From contig CANIIC010000002.1 of assembly GCA_947467395.1 (NCBI GenBank), positions 1 through 62,071 of the forward strand: a DNA stretch of 62,071 nucleotides, given 5' to 3'. Below, one piece after another: positions 37,812-47,268 of this stretch. Origin of the DNA: Bryobacterales bacterium. Its GTDB lineage: Bacteria; Acidobacteriota; Terriglobia; Bryobacterales; Bryobacteraceae. Made by a program: the position numbers and the translations under genes. How positions within the stretch are numbered: position 1 is the stretch's first letter; every line of letters begins with the position of its first letter. Below the pieces are notes generated by a model that saw nothing but the letters and a program-made list of their open reading frames with translations, searched no databases and was not told the origin of the DNA.

Positions 37812-39722
37812 TTATGCCGGTTGCGGCCCGCCCTCAGGGAACATCGGAGGAATGCGCGGACTGGCTTCCGGCTTGATCGTCTGCGAGCCATCACTCGGCG
37901 GACGCGGAGCCGGAGGATTGAAGGCCGCCAAAGGTTCGCCCGCAATCAACTGCTTCACTTCCGCGGCATCCAGAACCTCACGTTCCAGAAGCGCAACGGC
38001 GATGCGGTGCATTCCGTCCATGTTTTCTTCGATGATCTTGCGAGCACGATCGTAGCCGGTCGAAACCAGCTTCTTCACCTGCTCATCGATACGAATCGCG
38101 GTGGTTTCGCTGTAGTCGCGATGCTGAGCGATTTCGCGGCCCAGGAAGATCTGCTCTTCACGCTTGCCGAAGCTCAGCGGACCGAGTTCGCTCATGCCCC
38201 ATTCGCACACCATCTTGCGAGCCATGTCTGTGGCGCGTTCGATGTCGTTGCCAGCACCGGTGGTGATCTGGTGCATGAAGATCTCTTCCGCGATACGGCC
38301 ACCCATCAGGATGGCGAGCTGCGCTTCGAGATAGTCCTTGTTGTAGCTGTGCTTGTCGTCCAGCGGCAACTGCATGGTCAGGCCCAGCGCCATACCGCGC
38401 GGGATGATCGTGACCTTGTGCAGTGGATCGGCGTTCGGAGTCAGCACGGCGACAATTGCGTGTCCCGCCTCGTGATACGCGGTGTTCTTCTTTTCTTCCT
38501 CGCTGATGATCATCGACTTGCGCTCGACGCCCATCATGACCTTGTCCTTGGCGAGTTCAAAATCGTACTGTGTGACCACCTTGCGATTCTGGCGAGCCGC
38601 GATCAACGCAGCTTCATTCACCAGGTTGGCAAGATCGGCGCCAGCAAAGCCCGGTGTACCGCGCGCTACCACCATCAGGTCGACGTCGTCGGCCAGCGGG
38701 GTCTTCTTCGTGTGAACCTTCAGGATCTGTTCGCGACCCTTCACGTCCGGACGGCCCACCACCACGCGGCGATCGAAACGACCGGGGCGCAGCAGGGCAG
38801 GATCCAGAACGTCAGGGCGGTTGGTCGCCGCCACGAGGATGACGCCTTCGTTGGATTCGAAGCCGTCCATCTCGACCAGCAACTGATTCAGAGTTTGTTC
38901 GCGTTCATCGTGTCCGCCGCCCAGGCCTGCACCACGATGGCGGCCCACGGCGTCGATTTCGTCGATAAAGATAATGCAAGGCGCGTTCTTCTTGCCCTGT
39001 TCGAACAAGTCACGCACGCGGCTGGCGCCGACGCCGACAAACATCTCGACGAAGTCCGAACCAGAGATGGAGAAGAACGGCACATTCGCTTCGCCCGCGA
39101 TCGCGCGAGCCAGCAGCGTCTTACCGGTACCCGGCGAGCCGACCAGCAGCACGCCCTTCGGAATACGGCCGCCCAGCTTTTGGAACTTTTGCGGTTCGCG
39201 CAGGAACTCGATGATTTCCTGCAGTTCTTCCTTGGCTTCTTCCACACCGGCAACGTCCTTAAACGTCACCTTCTTCTGCTGTGAGGAATGCAGGCGAGCG
39301 CGGCTCTTGCCGAAGCTCAGCGCTTTGTTGCCGCCGCTCTGCATCTGGCGGATCATGAAGAACCAGAAACCCACCACCAGGGCGATCGGAATCAGCCCGC
39401 TGAGGAAGTTGGCCCAGATGTTGCCGGTATCTTTTTCAAACTTCACGGCCACGCCGTGCTCGATCATCAGATCGGTGAACTTGTCGTAGCTGGGCGGGAT
39501 CACCGAGGTGAACGCATCGCCATTCTTATATTTACCCGCGATATCGCCGGTGCCCTGCGTGACAGTGGCGGTTTCCACCTGGTCAGCGACCACCTTGCGG
39601 TACAAGTCGGAGAACTGCGGCGATTCGGCCTGAGCAGCGGGCTTGTGGAATACGATCCAGCCCAGCACGAACAGGCAAACAACAATCAGCCACATGACGG
39701 CGGTTCGAACGTTTGAATTCAT
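37812..39722 (-). CDS. ftsH: ATP-dependent zinc metalloprotease FtsH
   Basis: A 636-residue inner-membrane AAA+ protease that degrades misfolded membrane proteins and regulators. Two membrane helices (about residues 8-26 and 108-128) flank a periplasmic domain. The ATPase has GSPGTGKT near residue 195, [11 protein letters not shown], and the second region of homology with [17 protein letters not shown]. The zinc site HEAGH is near residue 417. A GAGAGG ribosome site precedes the ATG. It lies 37 bases after tilS, the common tilS-ftsH order. Confidence 0.97.
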   Translation of the reverse strand: MNSNVRTAVMWLIVVCLFVLGWIVFHKPAAQAESPQFSDLYRKVVADQVETATVTQGTGDIAGKYKNGDAFTSVIPPSYDKFTDLMIEHGVAVKFEKDTGNIWANFLSGLIPIALVVGFWFFMIRQMQSGGNKALSFGKSRARLHSSQQKKVTFKDVAGVEEAKEELQEIIEFLREPQKFQKLGGRIPKGVLLVGSPGTGKTLLARAIAGEANVPFFSISGSDFVEMFVGVGASRVRDLFEQGKKNAPCIIFIDEIDAVGRHRGAGLGGGHDEREQTLNQLLVEMDGFESNEGVILVAATNRPDVLDPALLRPGRFDRRVVVGRPDVKGREQILKVHTKKTPLADDVDLMVVARGTPGFAGADLANLVNEAALIAARQNRKVVTQYDFELAKDKVMMGVERKSMIISEEEKKNTAYHEAGHAIVAVLTPNADPLHKVTIIPRGMALGLTMQLPLDDKHSYNKDYLEAQLAILMGGRIAEEIFMHQITTGAGNDIERATDMARKMVCEWGMSELGPLSFGKREEQIFLGREIAQHRDYSETTAIRIDEQVKKLVSTGYDRARKIIEENMDGMHRIAVALLEREVLDAAEVKQLIAGEPLAAFNPPAPRPPSDGSQTIKPEASPRIPPMFPEGGPQPA

Positions 39723-39759
39723 GACCTCTCTCGATACCCCTAAACTTCAACCTGCACTA

Positions 39760-41124
39760 CTAAAGACGTTCCTTTGCGGTGGAAAGATTCACCCCGATTT
39801 CAGGAACTTCACGAATTGTCAGCCAATCCGCGCCTTGAGCCATGCCGAACTGCTTGACCCACAAGATCTTGTCGTTATTCGTAAGAATCGGCCAGGAAGC
39901 CCGCCTCCAAGAGGGCACACGCGCTTTCTGGAACAAATCTTTCACGGACCACGCCCGCGCGAACCCCTCTGGCCGGTACTGGTCCCCGGGGCGCCACGCG
40001 CGAAGTTCCAACCCTTTGGCCGGGAACTCCACCCTCAGCGTATCACAGGCATCCTGGGGGCGGCGGACGGAAGATAACTCTAGTTCCATCATAAACTTAC
40101 CAGGAGGCCATGAATACACCCCCGGGCCGCTCACCTGGACCGGCTCCATCTGGACCCTGGCCACCGGCACCGCCAGCCGGACCCAGCCAAACGAACGTGT
40201 GCCGACCAGGCCTGGGATACTAACCCGCCCGGAGCCGGAACGCGTCGCCAAGTGCAGCAGTTCCTCCACGTGCTCGAAGCCGATGCGTGACAGGTTTCCC
40301 TTGGCCAAGCGGATCCCGTGCCGGATCATCCGCCGTTGGGTGGCTCGGGGCCGACCGGCAAGGCAGGCGACCGGAATCTCCACCGCACCGGCGTCTACCA
40401 CGAACTCCCCGGCGATCTCCGCGACCTCTCCCGCCCAGCGCAGTTCCTCCTCATAGGCGACATCTGCCAGATGCGCCAACGCCGCGGCCAGCTTCGGGTT
40501 CCAGTCCCGCTCCAACTGCGGCAACAGCGTCTGGCGGATGCGATTGCGGGCAAAGCGCGCAGACTGGTTCGACGAGTCGTCGCGCCAGCGAAGTCGGTGT
40601 TGACCGAGGTAGTCGCGAACGTGCAAACGCGGGATCTCCAGCAACGGCCGGATCAGCCCCTCGGCCGTCACCGGCAGGACACCCGCGAGCCCGGTCGTCC
40701 CGGCCCCCCGCAAGATACGGAACAGGACCGTTTCCGCCTGATCGTCGCGAGTATGCCCCAGCGCGATCCGGTCGGCGGCACCGCAGGCGATCAGTTCCTT
40801 GAAGAACCCGCGTCGCGCCCGGCGAGCGTTCTGTTCCAGATTCCCCGGGTCGCCCGCGCACGCTGCCGAAGCCACATGCACCGGCAGCCCGAAGCTCGCC
40901 GCCAGTTCCCGCACGAAGCGCTCATCCGCTTCCGACTCCTCGCCGCGCAGCTTGTGATTGAAGTGTGCAACGCCTGCCACGACGAAGCCCGCCTCAGCAG
41001 CGGCCTCGCGCAGCACGTGCAGCAGACACACCGAATCAGGGCCGCCCGAGACCGCCACGATCACGCGCGAGCCCGTGGGCAACATCCGATGCCGCTCGAG
41101 GGTGGCCAGCACTTCGTTCCGCAC
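39760..41124 (-). CDS. tilS: tRNA(Ile)-lysidine synthetase
   Basis: A 454-residue N-type ATP pyrophosphatase that makes lysidine at C34 of tRNA-Ile2. The PP-loop SGGPDS (residues 26-31) and GHTRDDQAET are present, followed by the TilS substrate and C-terminal domains (WRPGDQYRPEG). The start is GTG at 41124. A TAGAAT -10-like hexamer ends five bases before it, suggesting a leaderless or nearly leaderless transcript. Confidence 0.93.
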   Translation of the reverse strand: MRNEVLATLERHRMLPTGSRVIVAVSGGPDSVCLLHVLREAAAEAGFVVAGVAHFNHKLRGEESEADERFVRELAASFGLPVHVASAACAGDPGNLEQNARRARRGFFKELIACGAADRIALGHTRDDQAETVLFRILRGAGTTGLAGVLPVTAEGLIRPLLEIPRLHVRDYLGQHRLRWRDDSSNQSARFARNRIRQTLLPQLERDWNPKLAAALAHLADVAYEEELRWAGEVAEIAGEFVVDAGAVEIPVACLAGRPRATQRRMIRHGIRLAKGNLSRIGFEHVEELLHLATRSGSGRVSIPGLVGTRSFGWVRLAVPVARVQMEPVQVSGPGVYSWPPGKFMMELELSSVRRPQDACDTLRVEFPAKGLELRAWRPGDQYRPEGFARAWSVKDLFQKARVPSWRRASWPILTNNDKILWVKQFGMAQGADWLTIREVPEIGVNLSTAKERL

Positions 41125-41129
41125 ACCTG

Positions 41130-41135
41130 ATTCTA
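41130..41135 (-). promoter_or_regulatory. -10 element for tilS
   Basis: TAGAAT on the minus strand, five bases before the GTG start of tilS. The spacing leaves no room for a Shine-Dalgarno leader. Confidence 0.45.
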
Positions 41136-41154
41136 GGCATGCCCAGGCGTTTCC

Positions 41155-41163
41155 TGCTATAAC
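41155..41163 (+). promoter_or_regulatory. Extended -10 promoter for FGGY kinase operon
   Basis: TGC-TATAAC, an extended -10 element, 18 bases before the kinase ATG. Predicted transcription start near 41170 would leave an 11-12 base leader. Back to back with the tilS promoter in a 57-base gap. Confidence 0.5.
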
Positions 41164-41181
41164 GGGGATTCACGCGATCCC

Positions 41182-42636
41182 ATGTTCGGACCCTACACCG
41201 TCGCCATCGACGTCGGCAGTTCTTCCGTCCGCGCGCTCCTGTTCGACGGCGAGGCCCGGCAAATGGAGGGCTTCGGCGCGCAACTGACCTATCGCCTGCG
41301 CACCACGCCCGACGGCGGCGCGGAGATCGACGCCAATGACCTGCTCGACCTGACGCTCGATTGCCTGGACGAAGTGCATCGCCAGGTGCAGGCCAACGGC
41401 ATCGAAGTCGAGGCAGTCGGCGGCAGCGCCTTCTGGCACAGCTTCCTCGGCATCGACGCGACCGGCAAGCCCACGTTTCCGATTCTGCACCTGCTCGACA
41501 CGCGCGCCGAGCCCTATGTGGATCAGCTGCCAGATGCGCACGCCCGCACCGGATGCATGCCGCACGCTAGCTACTGGCCTGCGAAACTGCTGTGGCTGGC
41601 GGAACATCGCAAAGCGGAGTTGGCTGCAACCGCGCACCTGCTGAGCTTCCCCGAGTATCTGTTCCTGCAGCTCTTCGGTCGCGCTCGCGCGTCCTTGTCG
41701 ATGGTCTCCGCCACAGGACTGTGGAACCAGAACACCGGCGACTACGACACACAGATGCTGGCCGCGCTGCCGATCCGTCGAGATCAACTTCCCGATCCGG
41801 CGACGTTCGATCAACCTGAATCTCAACTGCGCCCCCAATTCTTGCGCGACTGGCCGTGTTTTGAAAAAGCGAAGTGGTTCCCCGCCTTGGGCGATGGAGC
41901 ATGCAACAACCTGGGCAGCGGCTGCTTCTCGCGTGAGCAGGCCTCGCTGATGGTGGGCACCACGGGAGCGATGCGTGTGGTGATCGAAGCTCCGTCCATC
42001 GAGATCCCGCGAGGGCTGTGGTGTTATCGCGTCGACCGCAAGCGCTTCGTCCTAGGCGGCGCGCTCTCGAATGGCGGCGAAGTTTTCGCTTGGGCCAAGC
42101 GCGCATTGCAGTTGCCCAAGGATCAGGAAGCGCGGCTCGAAGCAGCCGTGCCCGGGAGTCATCAGTTGACCGTGCTCCCGTTCTTTTCGGGCGAACGTAC
42201 GCCGTACTGGCGCGGAGATCTGCGCGCGGCCATCACTGGACTTAGTTTCTCTACCGAGCCGTTCCATATATTGCAGGCGCTACTCGAAGGTGTGTCGCTC
42301 GGCTTCGGAGAGATTTATCGACTACTCGCATCGCAACCCGGGACCGCGCAGGAAGTGATCGCCTCCGGCGGCGCGCTATTGAAGAGCCCCGGATGGACAC
42401 AGATGATGGCAGACGCCTTGGGCCGCCCCGTGATCGCCTGCACCGAAGCGGAAACATCTTGCCGGGGAGCAGCGTTATGGGCGATGGAACAAGCCGGCAT
42501 CATCGCCAACATCTCCGATCTGCCCGCTTCTACAGGCGGCGTCTTCCAACCGCGCCCCGAAGCTCGCGAGCAGTTCCGGCGCCTGCGCGACGCGCAATCC
42601 GCGCTGTATGAGAAACTGTTCGGACCCAGGCAATAG
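41182..42636 (+). CDS. FGGY-family carbohydrate kinase
   Basis: A 484-residue sugar kinase. The phosphate-1 motif AIDVGSSSVRALLFDG is at residues 6-21, GTTGAMRVV near residue 255 is phosphate-2, and ASGGALLKSPGWTQMMADALG near residue 394 covers the adenosine site. The family includes gluconokinase, xylulokinase and related enzymes; the substrate cannot be fixed from sequence alone. It heads a four-gene operon with a KdsC-like phosphatase, an ACT protein and a PLP decarboxylase. Confidence 0.87.
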   Translation: MFGPYTVAIDVGSSSVRALLFDGEARQMEGFGAQLTYRLRTTPDGGAEIDANDLLDLTLDCLDEVHRQVQANGIEVEAVGGSAFWHSFLGIDATGKPTFPILHLLDTRAEPYVDQLPDAHARTGCMPHASYWPAKLLWLAEHRKAELAATAHLLSFPEYLFLQLFGRARASLSMVSATGLWNQNTGDYDTQMLAALPIRRDQLPDPATFDQPESQLRPQFLRDWPCFEKAKWFPALGDGACNNLGSGCFSREQASLMVGTTGAMRVVIEAPSIEIPRGLWCYRVDRKRFVLGGALSNGGEVFAWAKRALQLPKDQEARLEAAVPGSHQLTVLPFFSGERTPYWRGDLRAAITGLSFSTEPFHILQALLEGVSLGFGEIYRLLASQPGTAQEVIASGGALLKSPGWTQMMADALGRPVIACTEAETSCRGAALWAMEQAGIIANISDLPASTGGVFQPRPEAREQFRRLRDAQSALYEKLFGPRQ

Positions 42637-42640
42637 AGAC

Positions 42641-43183
42641 ATGACTGAAGACTTACAGACTCGATTGGCGCGCATTCGCCTCCTATTAATGGACGTGGAC
42701 GGCGTGCTGACGAACGGAAAGCTGTACCAGGTGCCTGCTCCAGACGGAACCATGGTCGAAACCAAAGGCTTTGATTCCACCGATGGCATCGCGCTGCAGT
42801 GGCTGTCCTGGTACGGGATCCAAGCCGGCGTAATCAGTGGCCGCGTTTCTCCCGCAACGGTGGAGCGCGCCAAGCAGGTGAAGCTGGCCTACGTGTATCA
42901 AGGCCACATCGAGAAGATCCCGATCCTGGATGAGATCACCGAAAAAAGCGGCATCCCACGTGCGCAGATGGCGTTTGTGGGCGACGACTTCACCGACATC
43001 GTCGTGATGCGCCGCGTGGGCCTGGGCGTCGCGGTGGCGAACGCACGACCCGAAGTGAAGCGCGCCGCGCACTACGTAACGGAAGCCGAAGGTGGCGCAG
43101 GCGCAATTCGCGAGATCGCGGAAAAAATCCTGCAGGCGCAAGGCCACTGGCCCGCTATCCTAGAAAAATACGAGGTAGAGTAA
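42641..43183 (+). CDS. KdsC-like HAD phosphatase (Kdo-8-phosphate phosphatase)
   Basis: A 180-residue capless HAD protein of the C0/KdsC type. DVDGVLTNG (Asp18/Asp20), ISGRVS, the Lys in HIEKIP and GDDFTDIVVM form the active site; YVYQGHIEK is KdsC-like. KdsC releases Kdo for LPS. It lacks other Kdo genes nearby, so a different sugar phosphate is possible, such as one linked to the upstream kinase. Start at 42641, five bases after the kinase stop. Confidence 0.82.
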   Translation: MTEDLQTRLARIRLLLMDVDGVLTNGKLYQVPAPDGTMVETKGFDSTDGIALQWLSWYGIQAGVISGRVSPATVERAKQVKLAYVYQGHIEKIPILDEITEKSGIPRAQMAFVGDDFTDIVVMRRVGLGVAVANARPEVKRAAHYVTEAEGGAGAIREIAEKILQAQGHWPAILEKYEVE

Positions 43184-43840
43184 GTGGCACAAAAGATCGG
43201 CCTGCAGGTGCATTCATCCACCGGGCCCGGCATCTTGCATCAACTGTCCGGCGCGATTGCCGCCCACCAGGGCAACATCGTCAGCGTGATGATCGTAGGC
43301 GAAAAAGAGAACACCGAACGCGTGTATTTCGAAGTGGAAGCTCCGGGCGACCCGGCGTTGATCCTCGCGGACCTCAAAAAGCTGCCGCCGGTGCTGGATG
43401 CGACGATCGTCGAAACACTCGAAAAAGTCTACGGCAAGCGCATCATCATCATGGGTGGTGGTGCACAAGTCGGACAGGTAGCGCTTGGTGCGATCGGTGA
43501 AGCCGATCGCCACAACATTCGCGGTGAACACATCTCGGTGGACACAATCCCTGTGGTCGGCGAAGACAGTCTGGCTGCTGCGGTTCGCGCAGCGGCGAGG
43601 TTGCCTCGCGTGAGTGCGATCGTGCTCGCCGGTTCGCTGATGGGTGGCGATATCACGGAAGCAGTGAAGGAAGTCCGCGCGATGGGGCTCCTGGTGGTCA
43701 GCCTGAACATGGCGGGCAGTGTTCCCGACGCCGCCGACCTGGTCGTCACCGACCCTGTGCAAGCCGGCGTGATGACAGTGATGGCCGTCGCCCAAACTGC
43801 CAAGTTCGACGTGAAGAAACTGAAGTCGCGCACCTTCTAA
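43184..43840 (+). CDS. ACT-domain protein with DUF5612-like C-terminus
   Basis: A 218-residue protein. Residues 1-75 form an ACT domain (GLQVHSSTGPGILHQLSGAI), a small-molecule and often amino-acid sensor. Residues 80-218 form an alpha/beta domain (IIIMGGGAQVGQVALGAI; VVGEDSLAAAVRAAARLP; SLNMAGSVPDAADLVVTDP) that resembles DUF5612, a family best known from archaea. It abuts the phosphatase gene without a gap and precedes the decarboxylase by one base. Function is unknown; a regulatory or ligand-binding role is inferred. Confidence 0.72.
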   Translation: MAQKIGLQVHSSTGPGILHQLSGAIAAHQGNIVSVMIVGEKENTERVYFEVEAPGDPALILADLKKLPPVLDATIVETLEKVYGKRIIIMGGGAQVGQVALGAIGEADRHNIRGEHISVDTIPVVGEDSLAAAVRAAARLPRVSAIVLAGSLMGGDITEAVKEVRAMGLLVVSLNMAGSVPDAADLVVTDPVQAGVMTVMAVAQTAKFDVKKLKSRTF

Positions 43841-43841
43841 C

Positions 43842-45227
43842 ATGACGCCCGAAGAGTTCCGCAAAGCCGGCCACGAAGTCGTCGACTGGATCGCGGACTA
43901 CTTGCGCGATGTGCGCTCATACCCGGTCACCACCAGCGTGCAGCCGGGTGCTTTGATCGATCAGCTGCCGTCACGCGCACCCGAACAGGGCGAGCCGATG
44001 GACGCGATCCTCAAGGATTTCCGCGAGCTGATCGTGCCCGGCCTCACGCACTGGAATCACCCGCGATTCCTGGCGTACTTCTCGATCTCCGCATCGGGCC
44101 CCGGCATCCTGGGCGAGATGCTCGCCGCCGGGCTGAACGTGAATCAACTATTGTGGAAGACCGCGCCGGCAGCCACCGAGTTGGAACAAGTCACGCTCTC
44201 GTGGCTGCGGCAATGGCTGGAACTTCCAGAAGAGTTCTTCGGCCTGATTCATGACACTGCCTCCACGGGCACCATGCACGCGATCCTCGCCGCACGCGAA
44301 GCCGCGGCTCCGGAAGCACGTAAGTCGGGCGAATTCCCGCAGCTGGTGCTGTACGCCTCCGAACACGCGCACTCGTCCGTCGACAAAGGAGCACTCGTCG
44401 TTGGCGCCGGACTGGACCACATCCGCCACGTCCCCTCCGATGAACGGTTCCGCATGCGCCCCGACGCGCTGGAGCAGATGATCCAAGAGGACCTAGCCGC
44501 GGGCCGCAAGCCGTTCTGCATTGTCGCGACCGCGGGTACTACTTCCGCCGCCAGCATCGACCCCATTCCCGAAATTGCCGCCGTCGCGCAACGCCATGGC
44601 TTGTGGCTGCACGTCGACGCCGCCTACGCCGGCACCGCAGCAATCCTACCCGAATACCGCCACATCTTGAACGGCGTCGAACTCGCCGATTCGCTGGTCG
44701 TGAATCCGCACAAGTGGCTGTTCACGCCGGTTGATATCAGCGTGCTCTATACGCGTCGTCCGAACGTGATGCGCCAGGCCGTCTCGCTCGTCGACGTGCC
44801 ACCGTACCTGACCGCCGATGCATCCGACCGCGCCGTGAATCTATCAGAGTACGCGCTCGCTTTGGGGCGCCGCTTCCGCTCGCTCAAGCTATGGTTCGTG
44901 CTGCGTTCCTTCGGCAGGCAAGGCATCGCCGAAGTATTGCGTGGCCACATGGCCGCCGCCGCGCAGATCACCGCAGAGATCCAGCAGGACCCGCGTTTCG
45001 AAATCATGGCACCCACGTTGTTCTCGTTGGTCTGCTTCCGCTATCGCGGCACCGACGATCAGAATCGTGACTTGCTGAACGGGATCAACACCAGTGGGGA
45101 AGCACTGCTTTCGTCCACGATGCTGCAAGGACGCATGGTGCTGCGTATGGCGATCGGGAATATCGGGACGTCGCTCGAGGATGTGCGCACCGTGTGGGCG
45201 CTGATCCAGAAGCTCGCGCCGCGCTAG
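43842..45227 (+). CDS. Group II PLP-dependent amino acid decarboxylase (aromatic-type)
   Basis: A 461-residue decarboxylase of the aromatic-L-amino-acid/tyrosine decarboxylase family. HWNHPRFLAYF, HVDAAYAGTAAILPE and the Schiff-base motif VNPHKWLF (Lys near residue 294) are visible, and the N-terminal EEFRKAGHEVVDWIADYL is typical of AADC. It would produce an aromatic amine such as tyramine or tryptamine. The ACT protein directly upstream may sense the amino acid. Converges on the histidine kinase gene with six bases between stops. Confidence 0.88.
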   Translation: MTPEEFRKAGHEVVDWIADYLRDVRSYPVTTSVQPGALIDQLPSRAPEQGEPMDAILKDFRELIVPGLTHWNHPRFLAYFSISASGPGILGEMLAAGLNVNQLLWKTAPAATELEQVTLSWLRQWLELPEEFFGLIHDTASTGTMHAILAAREAAAPEARKSGEFPQLVLYASEHAHSSVDKGALVVGAGLDHIRHVPSDERFRMRPDALEQMIQEDLAAGRKPFCIVATAGTTSAASIDPIPEIAAVAQRHGLWLHVDAAYAGTAAILPEYRHILNGVELADSLVVNPHKWLFTPVDISVLYTRRPNVMRQAVSLVDVPPYLTADASDRAVNLSEYALALGRRFRSLKLWFVLRSFGRQGIAEVLRGHMAAAAQITAEIQQDPRFEIMAPTLFSLVCFRYRGTDDQNRDLLNGINTSGEALLSSTMLQGRMVLRMAIGNIGTSLEDVRTVWALIQKLAPR

Positions 45228-45233
45228 GCAGCC

Positions 45234-47153
45234 CTAGGCCGAGACCGCTGCCAGCGCATCGAACTCGCGTCCCAGCGATTTCAGTTCCGTCAGCACGGCA
45301 TCAAAGTCCTGGCGCGCAGCCGCTGCTTCGATACGGCGGGCGCCTTCGCCCAACGCCCCCGAGCCCAGTTGTTTCGCCACCACCTGAATCGCCTTCGCTT
45401 CGGCCAGCAACGTAGAAGCGTCGCTGACTTCGGCCGCGTATTGCAGCTTCTTCATCCGGTCCGGAGCCAGTTGCACGAACAACTGCAACATACTGCGCAT
45501 CAGTGCCTGATCTTCCGGCATGAACGAATCCTGACGTTCGCCAGGATTAAGAGGTTCGGCAACGCGCTTGGGTGAGGCCGAATCCAGATACTGCTCAATC
45601 GTGGCGATCAGCGTCACGGCCTGCAGGGGCTTGGACAAGTACGCGTCCATACCCGCCTTCAAGCAGCGCTCCTTGTCTCCGGTCATCGCGTGCGCCGTCA
45701 TCGCGACAATCGGCAGCGCGGCCCAGCGTCCGTCTCGGCGAATCGCGCGCGTCGTTTCAAGGCCATCCAGGATCGGCATCTGCACGTCCATCAGGATCAG
45801 GTCGTAGGGCTTGGGGCAATGCTCCAGGATCTCCAGAGCCTCCTGCCCATTGTTGGCCACATCGATGCTGTAGCCCTTCTTGCGCAGCATCGCCAGCACC
45901 ACGCGCTGGTTCACCTGGTTGTCTTCCACCAGCAACAGATGCGCTTTACCCGTCTGGGGAGCCGCCGCTTGTGTCGCCATCGGAGCCTCCGTCTTCGCCG
46001 GAGCCTCCGATTGAACCACGTCGAACGGAACCTCGACAATGAATTTACTGCCCTTGCCGACTTCGCTTTCTACGCGAATCGTTCCGCCATGCAACTCGGC
46101 AAGCTTGCGCGTGATCGCCAAGCCCAGTCCGGTGCCACCATACTTGCGCGTGATACTCGAATCGGCCTGCGTGAATTTATCGAAGATCAGAGCCAGTTTG
46201 TCGCTGGGAATCCCAGCACCCGTGTCGGCAACCTCAATCGATACCAGGGCCTTACCGTCCGGCAGCGGCGTCGCAGTTTGCGTCACCCGAACCCAACCTG
46301 TTTCGGTGAACTTGATCGCGTTTGAAACCAGGTTGGTGATGATCTGCCGCGTGCGCAGCGGATCGCCGGCCACCGTCAGCGAAGCTCCGGAACTACCAGC
46401 AAAGTGCAGAGCCACGCCCTTCTGCTGCGCCTTGGCCGATTGCGGACGCAGACACTCTTCGATCACCCTGCGTAACTGGAACGGCACGCGCTCCAACTGC
46501 ATGCGTCCGGCTTCGATCTTGGACAGATCCAGAATGTCGTTCAACAGCCCCAGCAGCGAATATGCGCAACGCTGGGCGATCTCGATGTTCTCGCGATCTT
46601 CGCCGTTCACCGGACCGTCCAGCACCAGATCCAGCATGCCCAGCAACCCGTTCATGGGGGTGCGCAGTTCGTGGGACATGTTCGCCAGAAACTCACTTTT
46701 GGTCTGGCTGGCCACCAGCGCCCCTTGCATCGCCTTTTCCAGTTCGGCCGTGCGCGCCTGGATGCGGTCTTCCAACTGCTCCTGATGCTGCCGGATTTGT
46801 TCCTGCGAGGCGGCCAGAGCCCGGATCATCCGGTTGAAACTCTCGCCCAGCGACTCGATTTCGTCGCCCGTCCGGCTGACCTGGATCGGCTCCAGTTTAC
46901 CCTCACCGACTTTGGTGATGCCCTTCTCCAATAATTCGAGTGGACGACTCAGCACTCGAATCGAGAATCGGGAAATGACAAACGCTACCCCGCCGACGGC
47001 ACCCACCAGCACCACGAACTTGCGCCAATCCAGAGTGTGCTGACGGAAATCCCACCCAAGCGAGATCGCCACCACCCAAAACAGGACGATGGTCGTGAAG
47101 AGGGAAAAGCGGGACGACAATGTGCGCAGGTGCTTTGGACGAGACTGGTCCAC
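45234..47153 (-). CDS. Hybrid sensor histidine kinase with REC and degenerate Hpt-like tail
   Basis: A 639-residue membrane sensor: two helices (about residues 20-35 and 45-62) with almost no periplasmic loop, HAMP (about 63-115), coiled coil, HisKA with SHELRTPMNG (His161), HATPase with NLVSNAIKF and GGTGLGLAI, and a REC domain with YDLILMDVQMP. The last 95 residues are helical like Hpt, but the expected His motif reads AEAKAIQVVAKQL with no histidine. The short input region suggests sensing of membrane or cytoplasmic cues. GTG start. Confidence 0.88.
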   Translation of the reverse strand: MDQSRPKHLRTLSSRFSLFTTIVLFWVVAISLGWDFRQHTLDWRKFVVLVGAVGGVAFVISRFSIRVLSRPLELLEKGITKVGEGKLEPIQVSRTGDEIESLGESFNRMIRALAASQEQIRQHQEQLEDRIQARTAELEKAMQGALVASQTKSEFLANMSHELRTPMNGLLGMLDLVLDGPVNGEDRENIEIAQRCAYSLLGLLNDILDLSKIEAGRMQLERVPFQLRRVIEECLRPQSAKAQQKGVALHFAGSSGASLTVAGDPLRTRQIITNLVSNAIKFTETGWVRVTQTATPLPDGKALVSIEVADTGAGIPSDKLALIFDKFTQADSSITRKYGGTGLGLAITRKLAELHGGTIRVESEVGKGSKFIVEVPFDVVQSEAPAKTEAPMATQAAAPQTGKAHLLLVEDNQVNQRVVLAMLRKKGYSIDVANNGQEALEILEHCPKPYDLILMDVQMPILDGLETTRAIRRDGRWAALPIVAMTAHAMTGDKERCLKAGMDAYLSKPLQAVTLIATIEQYLDSASPKRVAEPLNPGERQDSFMPEDQALMRSMLQLFVQLAPDRMKKLQYAAEVSDASTLLAEAKAIQVVAKQLGSGALGEGARRIEAAAARQDFDAVLTELKSLGREFDALAAVSA

Positions 47154-47251
47154 GCTTTATCTTGAGGCGATACCCTAGGCCCCAGCCATCGGCGGGACAC
47201 CTTAAGCGCTCCTAGAATTCGATACTAGGGTCGCCTCCCGCAGGGCCAGAC

Positions 47252-47260
47252 TGGTATCCT
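47252..47260 (+). promoter_or_regulatory. Extended -10 promoter of pyrD
   Basis: TGG-TATCCT ends eight bases before the pyrD ATG at 47269. That is the spacing seen at the his leader, so transcription probably starts at or next to the start codon. Confidence 0.5.
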
Positions 47261-47268
47261 GAGGGCGA

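Noticed and set aside
37809-39284. Long open frame of 491 codons antisense to ftsH
   Set aside because: It lies entirely opposite the well-conserved ftsH gene; its translation is His/Arg/Gln-rich with no recognisable motif, as expected for an antisense shadow in high-GC DNA.
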